A stretch of DNA of 64,000 nucleotides from Pseudomonas sp. 5P_3.1_Bac2 (GTDB lineage: Bacteria; Pseudomonadota; Gammaproteobacteria; Pseudomonadales; Pseudomonadaceae), in contig NZ_JANLNY010000006.1 in assembly GCF_025465995.1 (NCBI RefSeq), forward strand, positions 372,001-436,000. Reading direction: 5' to 3'. Within the stretch, counting starts at the first letter, position 1. The number at the start of each line of letters is the position of its first letter. Positions 35,350-45,030 of this stretch are shown here, one piece after another. A model generated the notes under the pieces. That model was not told where the DNA came from, ran no database searches, and saw only the letters and a list, made by a program, of their open reading frames with translations. The translations under genes and the position numbers were made by a program.

Positions 35350-37257
35350 TTAACTTGGCTGATGCAGGGTAATGGCCACGGCAAAGCCGCTTAAGCGGGC
35401 CGTGATGCTTTGCGCCAGTTGCGCATCGTGACGGCTTAAGTGGATGTGGGCGACCTGGCCGCGACGGCTGTCGGCAAGCACTTCGACCCGCGCTGCCGGG
35501 TCCAGAGCGCTGACCAGCTCTTGGTAAACCCGGCGAATCGCCTCAAAGCGCAGCTCAGGTTTAAACGTCTTGCCCACGGCAGTCACTGGGATGCTGTCGA
35601 TGATCCAGGCGTTTTTCGGGATCGCGGCGCGTTCCGGGATATGCGCGGCGGCGTGCTCCAGCAGTTCCTGCTCACTGGCCTTGGCACCTGGCTTGAGCTG
35701 GATATACACCACGGGCAGCTCGCCGGCTTTCTCATCGGGTTTGCCCACCGCTGCGGCCAGGGCCACAGCGGGATGCTTGTGCAGGGCTTCTTCGATCATC
35801 TGCGGATCGATGTTGTGGCCGCCACGGATGATCAGATCCTTACTGCGCCCGGTCAGCCATACATAACCGTCGGCATCGACCCGGGCCAGGTCGCCGGTGT
35901 TGAACCAGTCGCCATCGACCCAGATGCCGGCGTTCTTGCTGGCCGGCAAGTAGCCTTTAAACACGCTAGGACCACGGATGCACAGGTTGCCGATTTCATT
36001 GGGCGCCGCGTTGCGCACAAACTGGCCCTGTTCATCCAGCAATTTGATTTCAACCTGGCAATAAGGCATCGGCAGGCCGATGGAGCCGGGCCGGCGTTCC
36101 CCGGCAGGAGGGTTGGCGCAGGTGCCGCAGGTGCCTTCGGTCAGGCCGTAGCCTTCAATGAGGGTCAGGCCGGTTTTGCTTTCAAACTGGCGGATCAGCT
36201 CCACCGGCATCGGCGCCGCGCCGCACAGGGCATAGCGTAACGAGCTTAAGTCGTGGCCAGCGCTGGGCACTTGCAGCAGGCCGGCATAAATAGTCGGCAC
36301 GCCGCTAAAGAAACTGACTTTATGCCGCTCGATGATTTTCCAGAAATTAGTGATCAGTGCAGGCGTGCGGTAGCCCTGCGCAGTGGCGACGAGCACCTCG
36401 GCGCCGCCATAGAAGGCCGTGAGACCGGTGACCACCACGCCATTGACGTGAAACAGTGGCAGGCCGCACAGCGCCACATCGCCGGGGCCGAAGTTGGTCA
36501 CCAGGTTCATGCTGTAGGCCATGGCCACTTCGTTGCCGTGGCTGTGTGGCGCCAGTTTCGGCGTGCCGGTAGTGCCGCCGGTATGGAAGTAACTGGCGAT
36601 CTCATCGGCAGCAATGACCCGGCCGCTTTGCAGGTGATCGCTGGGGTACTGGGCGATTAACTGATCGAAGTCCAGCACGCCTTCAGGTAACGGGCCGCGC
36701 TGCGCTTTGACGGCGCTGCGCATCGGTTCAGGCAGCAAGTTGGCGATGTCGACGCAGATAATGGTTTTAAGCGCGGGCAACTGGCCGCGCAGCTGTGCCA
36801 CCTTGGCCCACAGATCGGTGCCGGGGAAGGGCGCTAGGGTTACGAGAATTTCGGTGTCAGCCGCGTGGATCAGCTCGGCAATATGCGCAGGTTCCAGCAG
36901 CGGGTTAATCGCGTTGACAATGCCCGCCGCTTCGCCGCCCCAGATGGTGAAGTGGGTTTGTGGCAGGTTCGGCAGTAAGAACGATACCGCCTTGCCCGGA
37001 CGTAATCCCAAGTCATGCAAAGCATTGGCCGTCTGGGTGACTTTCGCCAGCAGTTCTGTGTAGGAGAGCCGGTATACCGGTTCTCCCTCGCTTGCTTGCA
37101 GGATGAATGACAGGGCCGGGGACTCGGGGTACAGCGCAGCGCTACGTTGGATCAGGGCATAGGTACTGGCCGGCAGTTGCCGGGCGGCCAATGGGGTTTG
37201 CTCGATCTGGCGAATATCGCGCAGCGATTTGATCGCCGGAGTGCTAGGCATGGGCAT
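35350..37257 (-). CDS. AMP-forming acyl/aryl-CoA ligase
   Basis: Adenylate-forming acid-CoA ligase of 635 aa. The phosphate-binding loop is HTGGTTGTPKLAPHSH (about 230), then IEGYGLTEGTCGT, WFNTGDLARVDADGYVWLTGRSKDLI and a catalytic lysine near VTAVGKTFKPELR. It activates a carboxylic acid with ATP and joins it to CoA. Some 60 residues follow the usual end of the fold and do not look like part of it. Two in-frame ATGs lie two codons apart; AGGA is better spaced for the second (37251). It lies 12 bases after the esterase gene, so ester cleavage and acid activation may be linked. The substrate is unknown. Confidence 0.87.
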   Translation of the reverse strand: MPMPSTPAIKSLRDIRQIEQTPLAARQLPASTYALIQRSAALYPESPALSFILQASEGEPVYRLSYTELLAKVTQTANALHDLGLRPGKAVSFLLPNLPQTHFTIWGGEAAGIVNAINPLLEPAHIAELIHAADTEILVTLAPFPGTDLWAKVAQLRGQLPALKTIICVDIANLLPEPMRSAVKAQRGPLPEGVLDFDQLIAQYPSDHLQSGRVIAADEIASYFHTGGTTGTPKLAPHSHGNEVAMAYSMNLVTNFGPGDVALCGLPLFHVNGVVVTGLTAFYGGAEVLVATAQGYRTPALITNFWKIIERHKVSFFSGVPTIYAGLLQVPSAGHDLSSLRYALCGAAPMPVELIRQFESKTGLTLIEGYGLTEGTCGTCANPPAGERRPGSIGLPMPYCQVEIKLLDEQGQFVRNAAPNEIGNLCIRGPSVFKGYLPASKNAGIWVDGDWFNTGDLARVDADGYVWLTGRSKDLIIRGGHNIDPQMIEEALHKHPAVALAAAVGKPDEKAGELPVVYIQLKPGAKASEQELLEHAAAHIPERAAIPKNAWIIDSIPVTAVGKTFKPELRFEAIRRVYQELVSALDPAARVEVLADSRRGQVAHIHLSRHDAQLAQSITARLSGFAVAITLHQPS

Positions 37258-37269
37258 TCATCCTGAAAA

Positions 37270-38163
<894 letters not shown>

Positions 38164-38383
38164 TTACCAACGTTTAAACAGGTTCGCTACAGGCTGCCGG
38201 CTGGCAGCAACTGTTCTGTGACTCGTCTCAAGCCCTCTAAAACTGGGCGCTACAGGTTGATGGCTGGGCCTTGGAGGGCCGACTAGACTCAAACCTTAGC
38301 TGTTGGCGCTGTGCTGCAATCCCCACAAGGGTAAAGCGCCGGCCGCGAGACTCCAAACACAACAAAAGCAACTGGAGGTTTTA

Positions 38384-39412
38384 ATGAAAATGGTGAAATC
38401 CACATTGGCCATTCTGACGACTGCAGCAGCACTCAGTGTCAGCGGATTTGCCCAAGCTGGGGCAACCTTGGATGCGATTCAGAAAAAGGGCTTTGTACAG
38501 TGCGGGATCAGCGACGGTCTGCCGGGTTTTTCCTACGCAGATAAAGAAGGTAAGTATCTGGGCTTGGATGTGGATGTGTGCCGCGCTGTAGCCGCTGCGG
38601 TGTTTGGCGATGCGACTAAGGTTAAGTACAGCCCGCTGACCGCCAAAGAGCGCTTCACTGCGCTGCAGTCCGGGGAAATCGACATTCTGTCGCGTAACAC
38701 CACCTGGACCAGCTCCCGCGATGCCGGTCTGGGCCTGAGCTTCACTGGCGTGACTTACTACGACGGGCAAGGCTTTCTGGTGAATAAAAAGCTCGGCGTC
38801 AGCAGTGCCAAAGAGCTGGATGGCGCCACGGTGTGCATCCAGGCCGGCACCACCACCGAACTCAATCTCTCCGACTACTTCCGCGCCAATGGCCTGAAGT
38901 ACACCCCCATCACCTACGACACCAGCGATGAAAGCGCCAAATCAGTGGAAGCCGGACGTTGCGATGTGCTGACCTCGGACCAATCGCAGCTCTATGCCCA
39001 GCGCATCAAGCTGGCGGACCCGGATTCCTATGTGGTGCTGCCGGAAGTGATCTCCAAGGAGCCTCTGGGCCCGGTGGTCCGCCAAGGCGATGAGGAGTGG
39101 TTCGACGTGGTGCGCTGGTCGCTGTTCGCCATGCTTAACGCCGAAGAGTTGGGCGTGACTTCGGCCAACGTGCTGGAGCAAGCCAAGTCCACCAAAAACC
39201 CTGACGTAGCCCGTTTGCTCGGCTTAGAAGGTGAGTTTGGCAAGGATCTGAAGCTGCCTAAAGACTGGGCCGTGCAGATCATCAAGCAAGTGGGTAACTA
39301 CTCGGAAAGCTTCGAGCGCAACGTCGGCGCTGGTAGCGAGTTGAAGATCGAGCGTGGCCTCAATGCCCTGTGGAACAAAGGTGGCCTGCAGTACGCACCG
39401 CCGGTGCGCTAA
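38384..39412 (+). CDS. aapJ: General/acidic L-amino acid ABC transporter binding protein
   Basis: Periplasmic binding protein of the AapJ/BztA group, 342 aa. The signal peptide is about residues 1-25 (LSVSGFAQA). The family phrases GLPGFSYADKEGKYLGLDVD, LSRNTTWTSSRDAGLGLSF and TSDQSQLYAQRI are clear. The ATG at 38384 has a strong GGAGG site. It begins aapJQMP and is separated from aapQ by a 99-base gap with strong hairpins, a usual way to favour the binding protein. The family carries polar and acidic amino acids. Sigma-54 control is suggested by the upstream match. Confidence 0.94.
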   Translation: MKMVKSTLAILTTAAALSVSGFAQAGATLDAIQKKGFVQCGISDGLPGFSYADKEGKYLGLDVDVCRAVAAAVFGDATKVKYSPLTAKERFTALQSGEIDILSRNTTWTSSRDAGLGLSFTGVTYYDGQGFLVNKKLGVSSAKELDGATVCIQAGTTTELNLSDYFRANGLKYTPITYDTSDESAKSVEAGRCDVLTSDQSQLYAQRIKLADPDSYVVLPEVISKEPLGPVVRQGDEEWFDVVRWSLFAMLNAEELGVTSANVLEQAKSTKNPDVARLLGLEGEFGKDLKLPKDWAVQIIKQVGNYSESFERNVGAGSELKIERGLNALWNKGGLQYAPPVR

Positions 39413-39413
39413 A

Positions 39414-39450
39414 CCAGCCGTCGCTGGCTGGGCATAAGCACCAGCCAGCG
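39414..39450 (+). promoter_or_regulatory. Two mutually exclusive hairpins between aapJ and aapQ
   Basis: Hairpin A pairs CCAGCC (39414-39419) with GGCTGG (39426-39431). Hairpin B pairs CGCTGGCTGG (39422-39431) with CCAGCCAGCG (39441-39450). They share one arm, so only one can form at a time. No T tract follows. They probably set the ratio of binding protein to permease; the switching role is inferred. Confidence 0.55.
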
Positions 39451-39511
39451 TTGTTCTGACTCCCTAGCGCCACGGCTGGCTGATGCAGAGTGGCGTTTGC
39501 CGAGGGCCGTT

Positions 39512-40696
39512 ATGCCAAGTTCTGCCAAGATTGCTCCAGCGCGGGCAAGGTTTTGGGCCGACCCACAAGTGCGCGCCTGGCTGTTTCAACTGCTGGCAGT
39601 GCTGGCGGTGGTCGCCTTGGGCTGGTTTCTGTTCGATAACACCCAAACTAATTTAGCCAAACGCGGGATCACCTCGGGCTTTGCCTTCTTAAATAACAGC
39701 GCCGGTTTTGGCATTGCCCAGCACCTGATTGATTACCAAGAGAGCAACAGCTACGGCCGGGTGTTCTTCGTCGGGTTACTCAACACCTTGCTGGTGTCGC
39801 TGATTGGCATCGTGTTGGCCACCGCGCTCGGCTTTGCCATCGGCGTGGCGCGCCTGTCGCCGAACTGGCTGCTGAATAAACTGGCCAGCGTCTATATCGA
39901 AATCTTCCGCAATATCCCGCCGCTGTTGCAGATCTTCTTTTGGTACTTCGCCGTGATGCTGGCGCTGCCGGGGCCGCGGCAAAGTCTGCAACTGAGCGAA
40001 GGGCTGTTTCTCAATAACCGTGGTCTCTACCTGCCGGCACTCAGTGCTGACGGCGGCTGGGCTGCGGGCCTCGGGGCTTTGTTGCTGGCACTGATCGGCG
40101 CGGTACTGCTTAGACGGTGGGCGCGCGCGCGCTTTGAGGCCAGCGGTAAAACCTTCCCGCTGTGGCCTTGCGTGGTGGCGTTAGTGCTGGGCTTGCCGGC
40201 GCTGGCCAGCGTGATCTTCGGCGCGCCGTTGAGTGTGAGCGTGCCGCAGTTGACCGGGTTTAATTTTCGCGGCGGCTGGGTGCTGATTCCGGAGCTCTTG
40301 GCCTTGCTGCTGGCGCTGAGTATCTACACCGCCGCGTTTATCGCCGAGATCGTCCGTTCCGGGATCAAGTCGGTCAACCACGGACAAACCGAGGCGGCCC
40401 GTTCGTTGGGTTTGGCTGCGGGCAAAACCCTGAGCCTGGTGATCATCCCCCAGGCGCTGCGGGTAATCATTCCGCCCCTGACCAGCCAGTACCTGAACCT
40501 GGTGAAGAACTCCTCGCTGGCGGCCGGTATCGGCTACCCCGATATGGTCTCGCTGTTTGCCGGCACGGTGCTCAATCAAACCGGCCAAGCCATCGAGGTG
40601 ATCGCCATCACCATGAGCGTGTACCTGGCCATCAGTATCAGTATTTCCATGCTGATGAACGCCTATAACAAGCGCATTGCGCTGATCGAGCGTTAG
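39512..40696 (+). CDS. aapQ: Amino acid ABC transporter permease AapQ
   Basis: Inner-membrane permease of 394 aa. Like other AapQ/BztB proteins it is longer than simple permeases because of an inserted region between the first helices and the conserved core. The core EAA loop EAARSLGLAAGKTLSLVIIPQALRV (in part) is near residues 290-315. The ATG at 39512 follows GAGGG; a TTG five codons earlier is rejected. It lies two bases before aapM and should pair with AapM in the membrane. Confidence 0.94.
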   Translation: MPSSAKIAPARARFWADPQVRAWLFQLLAVLAVVALGWFLFDNTQTNLAKRGITSGFAFLNNSAGFGIAQHLIDYQESNSYGRVFFVGLLNTLLVSLIGIVLATALGFAIGVARLSPNWLLNKLASVYIEIFRNIPPLLQIFFWYFAVMLALPGPRQSLQLSEGLFLNNRGLYLPALSADGGWAAGLGALLLALIGAVLLRRWARARFEASGKTFPLWPCVVALVLGLPALASVIFGAPLSVSVPQLTGFNFRGGWVLIPELLALLLALSIYTAAFIAEIVRSGIKSVNHGQTEAARSLGLAAGKTLSLVIIPQALRVIIPPLTSQYLNLVKNSSLAAGIGYPDMVSLFAGTVLNQTGQAIEVIAITMSVYLAISISISMLMNAYNKRIALIER

Positions 40697-40698
40697 CC

Positions 40699-41796
40699 AT
40701 GCAGACCTACACATTCAAACCCGATATGCCGCCGCCACGCACCAGCGTAGGCACGCTGGCCTGGTTGCGCAGTAACCTGTTTAGCGGCTGGATGAATACG
40801 CTGCTGACCTGTTTGGCCGTCTACCTGTTGTGGCTGACCCTGCCACCGTTACTGCAGTGGGCCTTTATCGACGCCGACTGGCAGGGCACGAGCCGCGCCG
40901 ATTGCACCAGTGGCGGCGCATGCTGGGTGTTTGTGCAGCAGCGCATCGGCCAGTTTATGTATGGTTTTTACCCCACTGAGCTGCGCTGGCGGGTGGATTT
41001 AACCCTGTGGCTGGCGGTGCTCGCCGTGGCGCCGCTGTTTGTCCCGCGGATGCCGCACAAGGTGCGCTATGCCTTGGCTTTGCTGGTGGCTTATCCATGT
41101 TTGGCTTACTGGCTGCTGCACGGTGGTTTTGGCGGTTTGACTGGGGTGCCGACCAGCCAGTGGGGCGGCCTTATGCTGACCTTGGTGATCGCCGCGGTGG
41201 GCATTGCTGGCGCCTTGCCCTTGGGCATTTTGCTGGCCCTGGGAAGACGTTCGCAGATGCCGGCGATACGGGTTATCTGCGTGACCTTTATCGAGTTCTG
41301 GCGCGGTGTGCCGCTGATTACCGTGCTGTTTATGTCCTCGGTGATGTTGCCGCTGTTCCTGCCCGAAGGCCTGAGCTTCGACAAATTGGTGCGCGCGCTG
41401 ATTGGTGTGATTTTGTTCCAGAGCGCCTATATCGCCGAAGTGGTGCGTGGCGGCTTGCAGGCCATCCCCAAGGGCCAGTACGAGGCGGCTGCGGCCATGG
41501 GCCTGGGCTACTGGCGAATGATGGGCCTGGTGATTTTGCCGCAGGCGCTCAAGCTGGTGATCCCGGGCATCGTTAACACCTTTATTGCGCTGTTTAAGGA
41601 CACCAGCCTGGTGATCATCATCGGTCTGTTCGACCTGCTCAACAGCATTAAACAAGCGTCTACCGATCCGGCTTGGCTGGGCATGGCCACTGAAGGCTAT
41701 GTGTTTGCTGCGCTGATTTTCTGGCTGTTTTGCTTTGCCATGTCGCGCTACTCGCAGCACCTGGAGCGCAAGTTGGACACCGGCCATAAGCGTTAG
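40699..41796 (+). CDS. aapM: Amino acid ABC transporter permease AapM
   Basis: Second permease, 365 aa, also with the longer N-terminal half of the AapM/BztC type. It begins QTYTFKPDMPPPRTS; the core has EAAAAMGLGYWRMMGLVILP and about eight hydrophobic segments. Only two bases separate it from aapQ and nine from aapP, so the three are co-translated. Confidence 0.94.
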   Translation: MQTYTFKPDMPPPRTSVGTLAWLRSNLFSGWMNTLLTCLAVYLLWLTLPPLLQWAFIDADWQGTSRADCTSGGACWVFVQQRIGQFMYGFYPTELRWRVDLTLWLAVLAVAPLFVPRMPHKVRYALALLVAYPCLAYWLLHGGFGGLTGVPTSQWGGLMLTLVIAAVGIAGALPLGILLALGRRSQMPAIRVICVTFIEFWRGVPLITVLFMSSVMLPLFLPEGLSFDKLVRALIGVILFQSAYIAEVVRGGLQAIPKGQYEAAAAMGLGYWRMMGLVILPQALKLVIPGIVNTFIALFKDTSLVIIIGLFDLLNSIKQASTDPAWLGMATEGYVFAALIFWLFCFAMSRYSQHLERKLDTGHKR

Positions 41797-41805
41797 GAGT
41801 AAACA

Positions 41806-42567
41806 ATGAACCAACCCAACCCGAATACTGACGCGGCGCCGATCATTGAATTGCAAGGCGTGAATAAATGGTACGGCCAGTTCCATGTACTCAAGGACAT
41901 CAACCTGAAGGTCAAGCCAGGTGAGCGTATTGTCCTGTGCGGCCCCTCAGGCTCGGGCAAGTCCACCACTATTCGCTGTATTAATCGCCTAGAAGAACAT
42001 CAGCAAGGGCGCATCGTGGTCGATGGCACGGAGCTGACCAACGACCTAAAACATATTGAGGCGATTCGCAGTGAAGTGGGGATGGTCTTTCAGCACTTCA
42101 ATTTGTTCCCGCATTTAACGGTATTGCAGAACTGCACCTTGGCGCCGATGTGGGTGCGCAAGATGCCTAAGCGCCAAGCCGAAGAAGTGGCCATGCACTA
42201 CTTAGAGCGGGTGCGTATCCCAGAGCAGGCCAATAAGTTTCCCGGACAATTATCCGGTGGACAACAACAGCGGGTAGCCATTGCCCGCGCTTTGTGTATG
42301 AAGCCCAAGATAATGTTGTTCGATGAGCCAACTTCTGCACTTGATCCAGAAATGGTCAAAGAAGTACTGGATACCATGATAGGCTTGGCCCGGGACGGGA
42401 TGACCATGCTCTGCGTTACCCACGAAATGGGCTTTGCCAGAACCGTCGCGAACCGCGTGATCTTTATGGACAAGGGCGAGATAGTGGAAGAGAACGAACC
42501 CAACGCGTTCTTTACCAGCCCGCAGAATGAGCGCACCAAGCTATTTCTAAGTCAGATCATCCACTGA
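41806..42567 (+). CDS. aapP: Amino acid ABC transporter ATP-binding protein AapP
   Basis: ATPase of 253 aa: Walker [21 protein letters not shown] (about 45-64), signature [15 protein letters not shown] and Walker [15 protein letters not shown]. The His-permease subgroup mark [19 protein letters not shown] is present. TAGGAG lies upstream. It is the last gene of aapJQMP; the porin gene follows after 154 bases without an obvious terminator, so it may be read through. Confidence 0.95.
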   Translation: MNQPNPNTDAAPIIELQGVNKWYGQFHVLKDINLKVKPGERIVLCGPSGSGKSTTIRCINRLEEHQQGRIVVDGTELTNDLKHIEAIRSEVGMVFQHFNLFPHLTVLQNCTLAPMWVRKMPKRQAEEVAMHYLERVRIPEQANKFPGQLSGGQQQRVAIARALCMKPKIMLFDEPTSALDPEMVKEVLDTMIGLARDGMTMLCVTHEMGFARTVANRVIFMDKGEIVEENEPNAFFTSPQNERTKLFLSQIIH

Positions 42568-42721
42568 TGTAAAGCGCACTTCATTAGACGCTAAGTAGAA
42601 GAGAGAACTGGCCGCAGGCATAAAAATAAGCCGCACAGAGCCTGCTTTCTCTGTGATTCCGGTCGACCTGCTGGTTTATGTCGCTGTTAATCATTTACCA
42701 CTGATAGCTAAGGAGTTTCAC

Positions 42722-44017
42722 ATGTTTAAAGCAAGGATAAGCGTGCTTGCGTTGGGGGTCTTGAGCGCCATGCAAGTAATGGCAGATGGACAAGCAGACT
42801 CCCAAGGTTTTATTGAAGATAGCCACCTGGATTTGTTTTTTCGTAACGCCTATATCAATCGTGATTATAAAGATGGCCGCCAGGACAAAGCCGAATGGGG
42901 GCAAATGGCTCAAGCCAACTTCGCTTCCGGCTTTACCCAAGGCACCGTGGGTGTTGGGGTAGATGCCTTTGGCCTGTACGCGATCCGTTTGGATGGCGGT
43001 AAAGGCCGTTCCGGCGCTGCGGGCATCGACTTCTTTGCCCAAGGCGATAGCGGCGAAGCCGTTGATCAAATTTCCAAAGTCGGCGGTGCGGTTAAATTCC
43101 GCGTATCTAACACTGTGCTCAAGTACGGTGACCAGATGCCAGAATTCCCGGTACTGAGCTACGACAACTCGCGTTTGTTGCCTGAGTACTACACCGGTAC
43201 TTTGCTGACCTCGAAAGAAATCGAAGGCCTGGAGATTAACCTCGGGCGCTTTACTGGCGAGTCGCGTAAAAGTGCTAACTCTCGCGACAGCGGCCGCTTG
43301 AAGAGTTTGGATGTCTGGGGCCTGGCCTACCAGTTCACCGACAACTTCAAGGGTTCTTACTACGGCACCAATATCGAGGACGTACTGGATCGCCATTACG
43401 TCAACTTGAACTACGTGCTGGACCTGCATAACGAGCAGTCGCTGACCTTGGATTTCCAGGACTACTACAGCGAGTTCGATAACAGCTTCGGTACTGCGCT
43501 CAATGCCGGCACTGACGGCAGCAAGAGCACCCGCAACAATATTTGGAGTCTGGCGGCTACCTATGCCATCGGTGCCCATTCCTTCACTCTGGCGCACCAG
43601 CGCAGCACCGGTAACAGCGGCTACAACTACGGCGGTTATCAGAGCCAGGGTTGGGTCGGTGACGGCGGTACCTCGATCTGGCTGGCCAACTCCTACTGGT
43701 CCGACTTCAACGGCGAAGACGAGCGTTCCTGGCAAGTGGCCTACGCGGTGGACTTCGGCGAGTACGGCGTGCCGGGTTTGAACTTCCGCACCGCCTATGT
43801 GCGCGGTGACAACATCAACGACCGCTCCGGTCGTGGTGAAGGTACCGAGCGGGAAATCTTCAACCAAGTGCAATACGTAGTGCAGAGCGGTCCGGCTAAG
43901 GACCTTAACCTGCGCGTGCGCAGCTCCATCCTGCGGGTGTCGAATAACGCCAGCAACTACAACTCTTCGGGTAATGAACTGCGGTTAATCGTCGATTATC
44001 CGGTGAGCATTTTCTAA
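42722..44017 (+). CDS. OprD-family outer-membrane porin
   Basis: Beta-barrel porin of 431 aa with a signal peptide (about 1-22, AMQVMA), then the OprD opening GFIEDSHLDLFFRNAYINRD and the family phrases SRLLPEYYTGTLLTSKEIEG and DPxxLLxYxV-like ending RLIVDYPVSIF. OprD porins admit single substrates such as amino acids, small peptides or acids. The ATG at 42722 has AAGGAG upstream; a longer frame from 42653 is rejected. Directly behind aapJQMP it is probably the outer-membrane gate for the same amino acids (inference). Confidence 0.92.
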   Translation: MFKARISVLALGVLSAMQVMADGQADSQGFIEDSHLDLFFRNAYINRDYKDGRQDKAEWGQMAQANFASGFTQGTVGVGVDAFGLYAIRLDGGKGRSGAAGIDFFAQGDSGEAVDQISKVGGAVKFRVSNTVLKYGDQMPEFPVLSYDNSRLLPEYYTGTLLTSKEIEGLEINLGRFTGESRKSANSRDSGRLKSLDVWGLAYQFTDNFKGSYYGTNIEDVLDRHYVNLNYVLDLHNEQSLTLDFQDYYSEFDNSFGTALNAGTDGSKSTRNNIWSLAATYAIGAHSFTLAHQRSTGNSGYNYGGYQSQGWVGDGGTSIWLANSYWSDFNGEDERSWQVAYAVDFGEYGVPGLNFRTAYVRGDNINDRSGRGEGTEREIFNQVQYVVQSGPAKDLNLRVRSSILRVSNNASNYNSSGNELRLIVDYPVSIF

Positions 44018-44035
44018 GTCTGTTGTGCTTAAACG

Positions 44036-44073
44036 ACGCCGCCCAGCTGATGACTCAGCTGGGCGGCGTTTTT
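44036..44073. terminator. Terminator after the oprD-type gene
   Basis: ACGCCGCCCAGCTGA-tgac-TCAGCTGGGCGGCGT followed by TTTT: a 15-bp perfect stem with T run. Confidence 0.94.
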
Positions 44074-44105
44074 ATTGCGCGTAAGTAATGCGGGCCGGGC
44101 ACGCC

Positions 44106-44510
44106 TTAGCGATTTTCCGGCCACAGACGCAGGGGCTTACCTTGCTCGGGCCACAATTGCAGCTGTTCGGTGGCGGAGAAGTCCCAACGCACCACTTGGC
44201 TGAGGCTTTGCAAGAAGCGCGTTTCCTGCTCCATCAAGGCCGGGGCGCAGAGCTTGCGGGTGCTGCCGGGGGCAGCAAAACTCAGTTTATTGCCATCCAG
44301 CTGATAGCTGGTAAACCAGTGATTACAGCCGGCGTTGCCATAGGCGCGGCCATCCTCGCCTAAGGTGATGGTCAGGTGGCTGCGGTCAATTAAAGGCCGC
44401 TCCCCAATCCATTCCACTTGGTAGCTACGCTCGGTCTGCAACTGCGCTGTAGAGCTGGCGCAGCCAGTGAGGGCCAAAGCGGTTAAACCTGCAGCGGACA
44501 GTGCTTTCAT
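44106..44510 (-). CDS. META-domain lipoprotein (HslJ-like)
   Basis: Lipoprotein of 134 aa with lipobox LALTGC (Cys at about 17). The META-domain phrases are LTITLGEDGRAYGNAGCNHW and RKLCAPALMEQETRFLQSL. META domains occur in HslJ, linked to stress or novobiocin tolerance, but no activity is proven. The ATG at 44510 follows GGAGAG; a frame from 44654 has 48 extra residues that overlap the next gene. It follows the two-CxxC gene by 13 bases and probably shares its message. Confidence 0.88.
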   Translation of the reverse strand: MKALSAAGLTALALTGCASSTAQLQTERSYQVEWIGERPLIDRSHLTITLGEDGRAYGNAGCNHWFTSYQLDGNKLSFAAPGSTRKLCAPALMEQETRFLQSLSQVVRWDFSATEQLQLWPEQGKPLRLWPENR

Positions 44511-44523
44511 AATCTCTCCAAGC

Positions 44524-44958
44524 TTAAGCGGCAGCGGCGCACGCCGGGCACAGATGCTTGCCTTGTTGCGAGCGCCAGCCCAACTCATTGATTCGCGCTT
44601 CAGCGGCAGGGGCTTGGGCTTTTTTGCCCAAGGCGCCGTCGACGGCAAATTCAAAGTCTAGCTGCTTGGCGCAACCGTCGCAGTTAACCTGCCAGTTGAA
44701 AATCGCCAGCTCTTTAAAGGCCGGGCCCGTGGCCACCGCCACCCACTGCCCGCGTGGGTTGATCAGATGCCGCACTTTGTCGGTATGCAGGCGCATGCAC
44801 AGATCGCGGCTGCCTTTGAGTGTGACCAGCAGGACGTCGCCGTTTTGAATCGAGCCACCATTACCGGTGACCTGATAACGCCCGGGGGCGAGGGCGCGGC
44901 ATTCAATTAGGGTGTGTTCCGGGTTTAGCAGGTTGTAGCGAAAATCGTGTTCAGCCAT
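44524..44958 (-). CDS. Conserved-looking protein with two CxxC pairs
   Basis: Cytoplasmic protein of 144 aa, not recognised beyond its zinc-ribbon-like cysteines: CDGC near residues 93-96 and CPAC near 138-141. The front part (QVTGNGGSIQNGDVLLVTLK, then LCMRLHTDKVRHLINPRGQW) is beta-rich. The ATG at 44958 has GGAGG upstream. It is followed by the META lipoprotein gene. A metal-binding or redox role is possible but not shown. It lies next to gacS on the same strand with a 72-base gap. Confidence 0.7.
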   Translation of the reverse strand: MAEHDFRYNLLNPEHTLIECRALAPGRYQVTGNGGSIQNGDVLLVTLKGSRDLCMRLHTDKVRHLINPRGQWVAVATGPAFKELAIFNWQVNCDGCAKQLDFEFAVDGALGKKAQAPAAEARINELGWRSQQGKHLCPACAAAA

Positions 44959-45030
44959 GGCTCCTCCAAATCAGCGCCAATCCTAGCACGGCCAGGCGTA
45001 ATCAGCCTGGCGTGCTGGCGCCAATCAGAG

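Noticed and set aside
38304..38319. Second sigma-54-like site before aapJ
   Set aside because: GG to GC spacing is 11, one base short, which sigma-54 rarely tolerates; kept only as a note to the main site.
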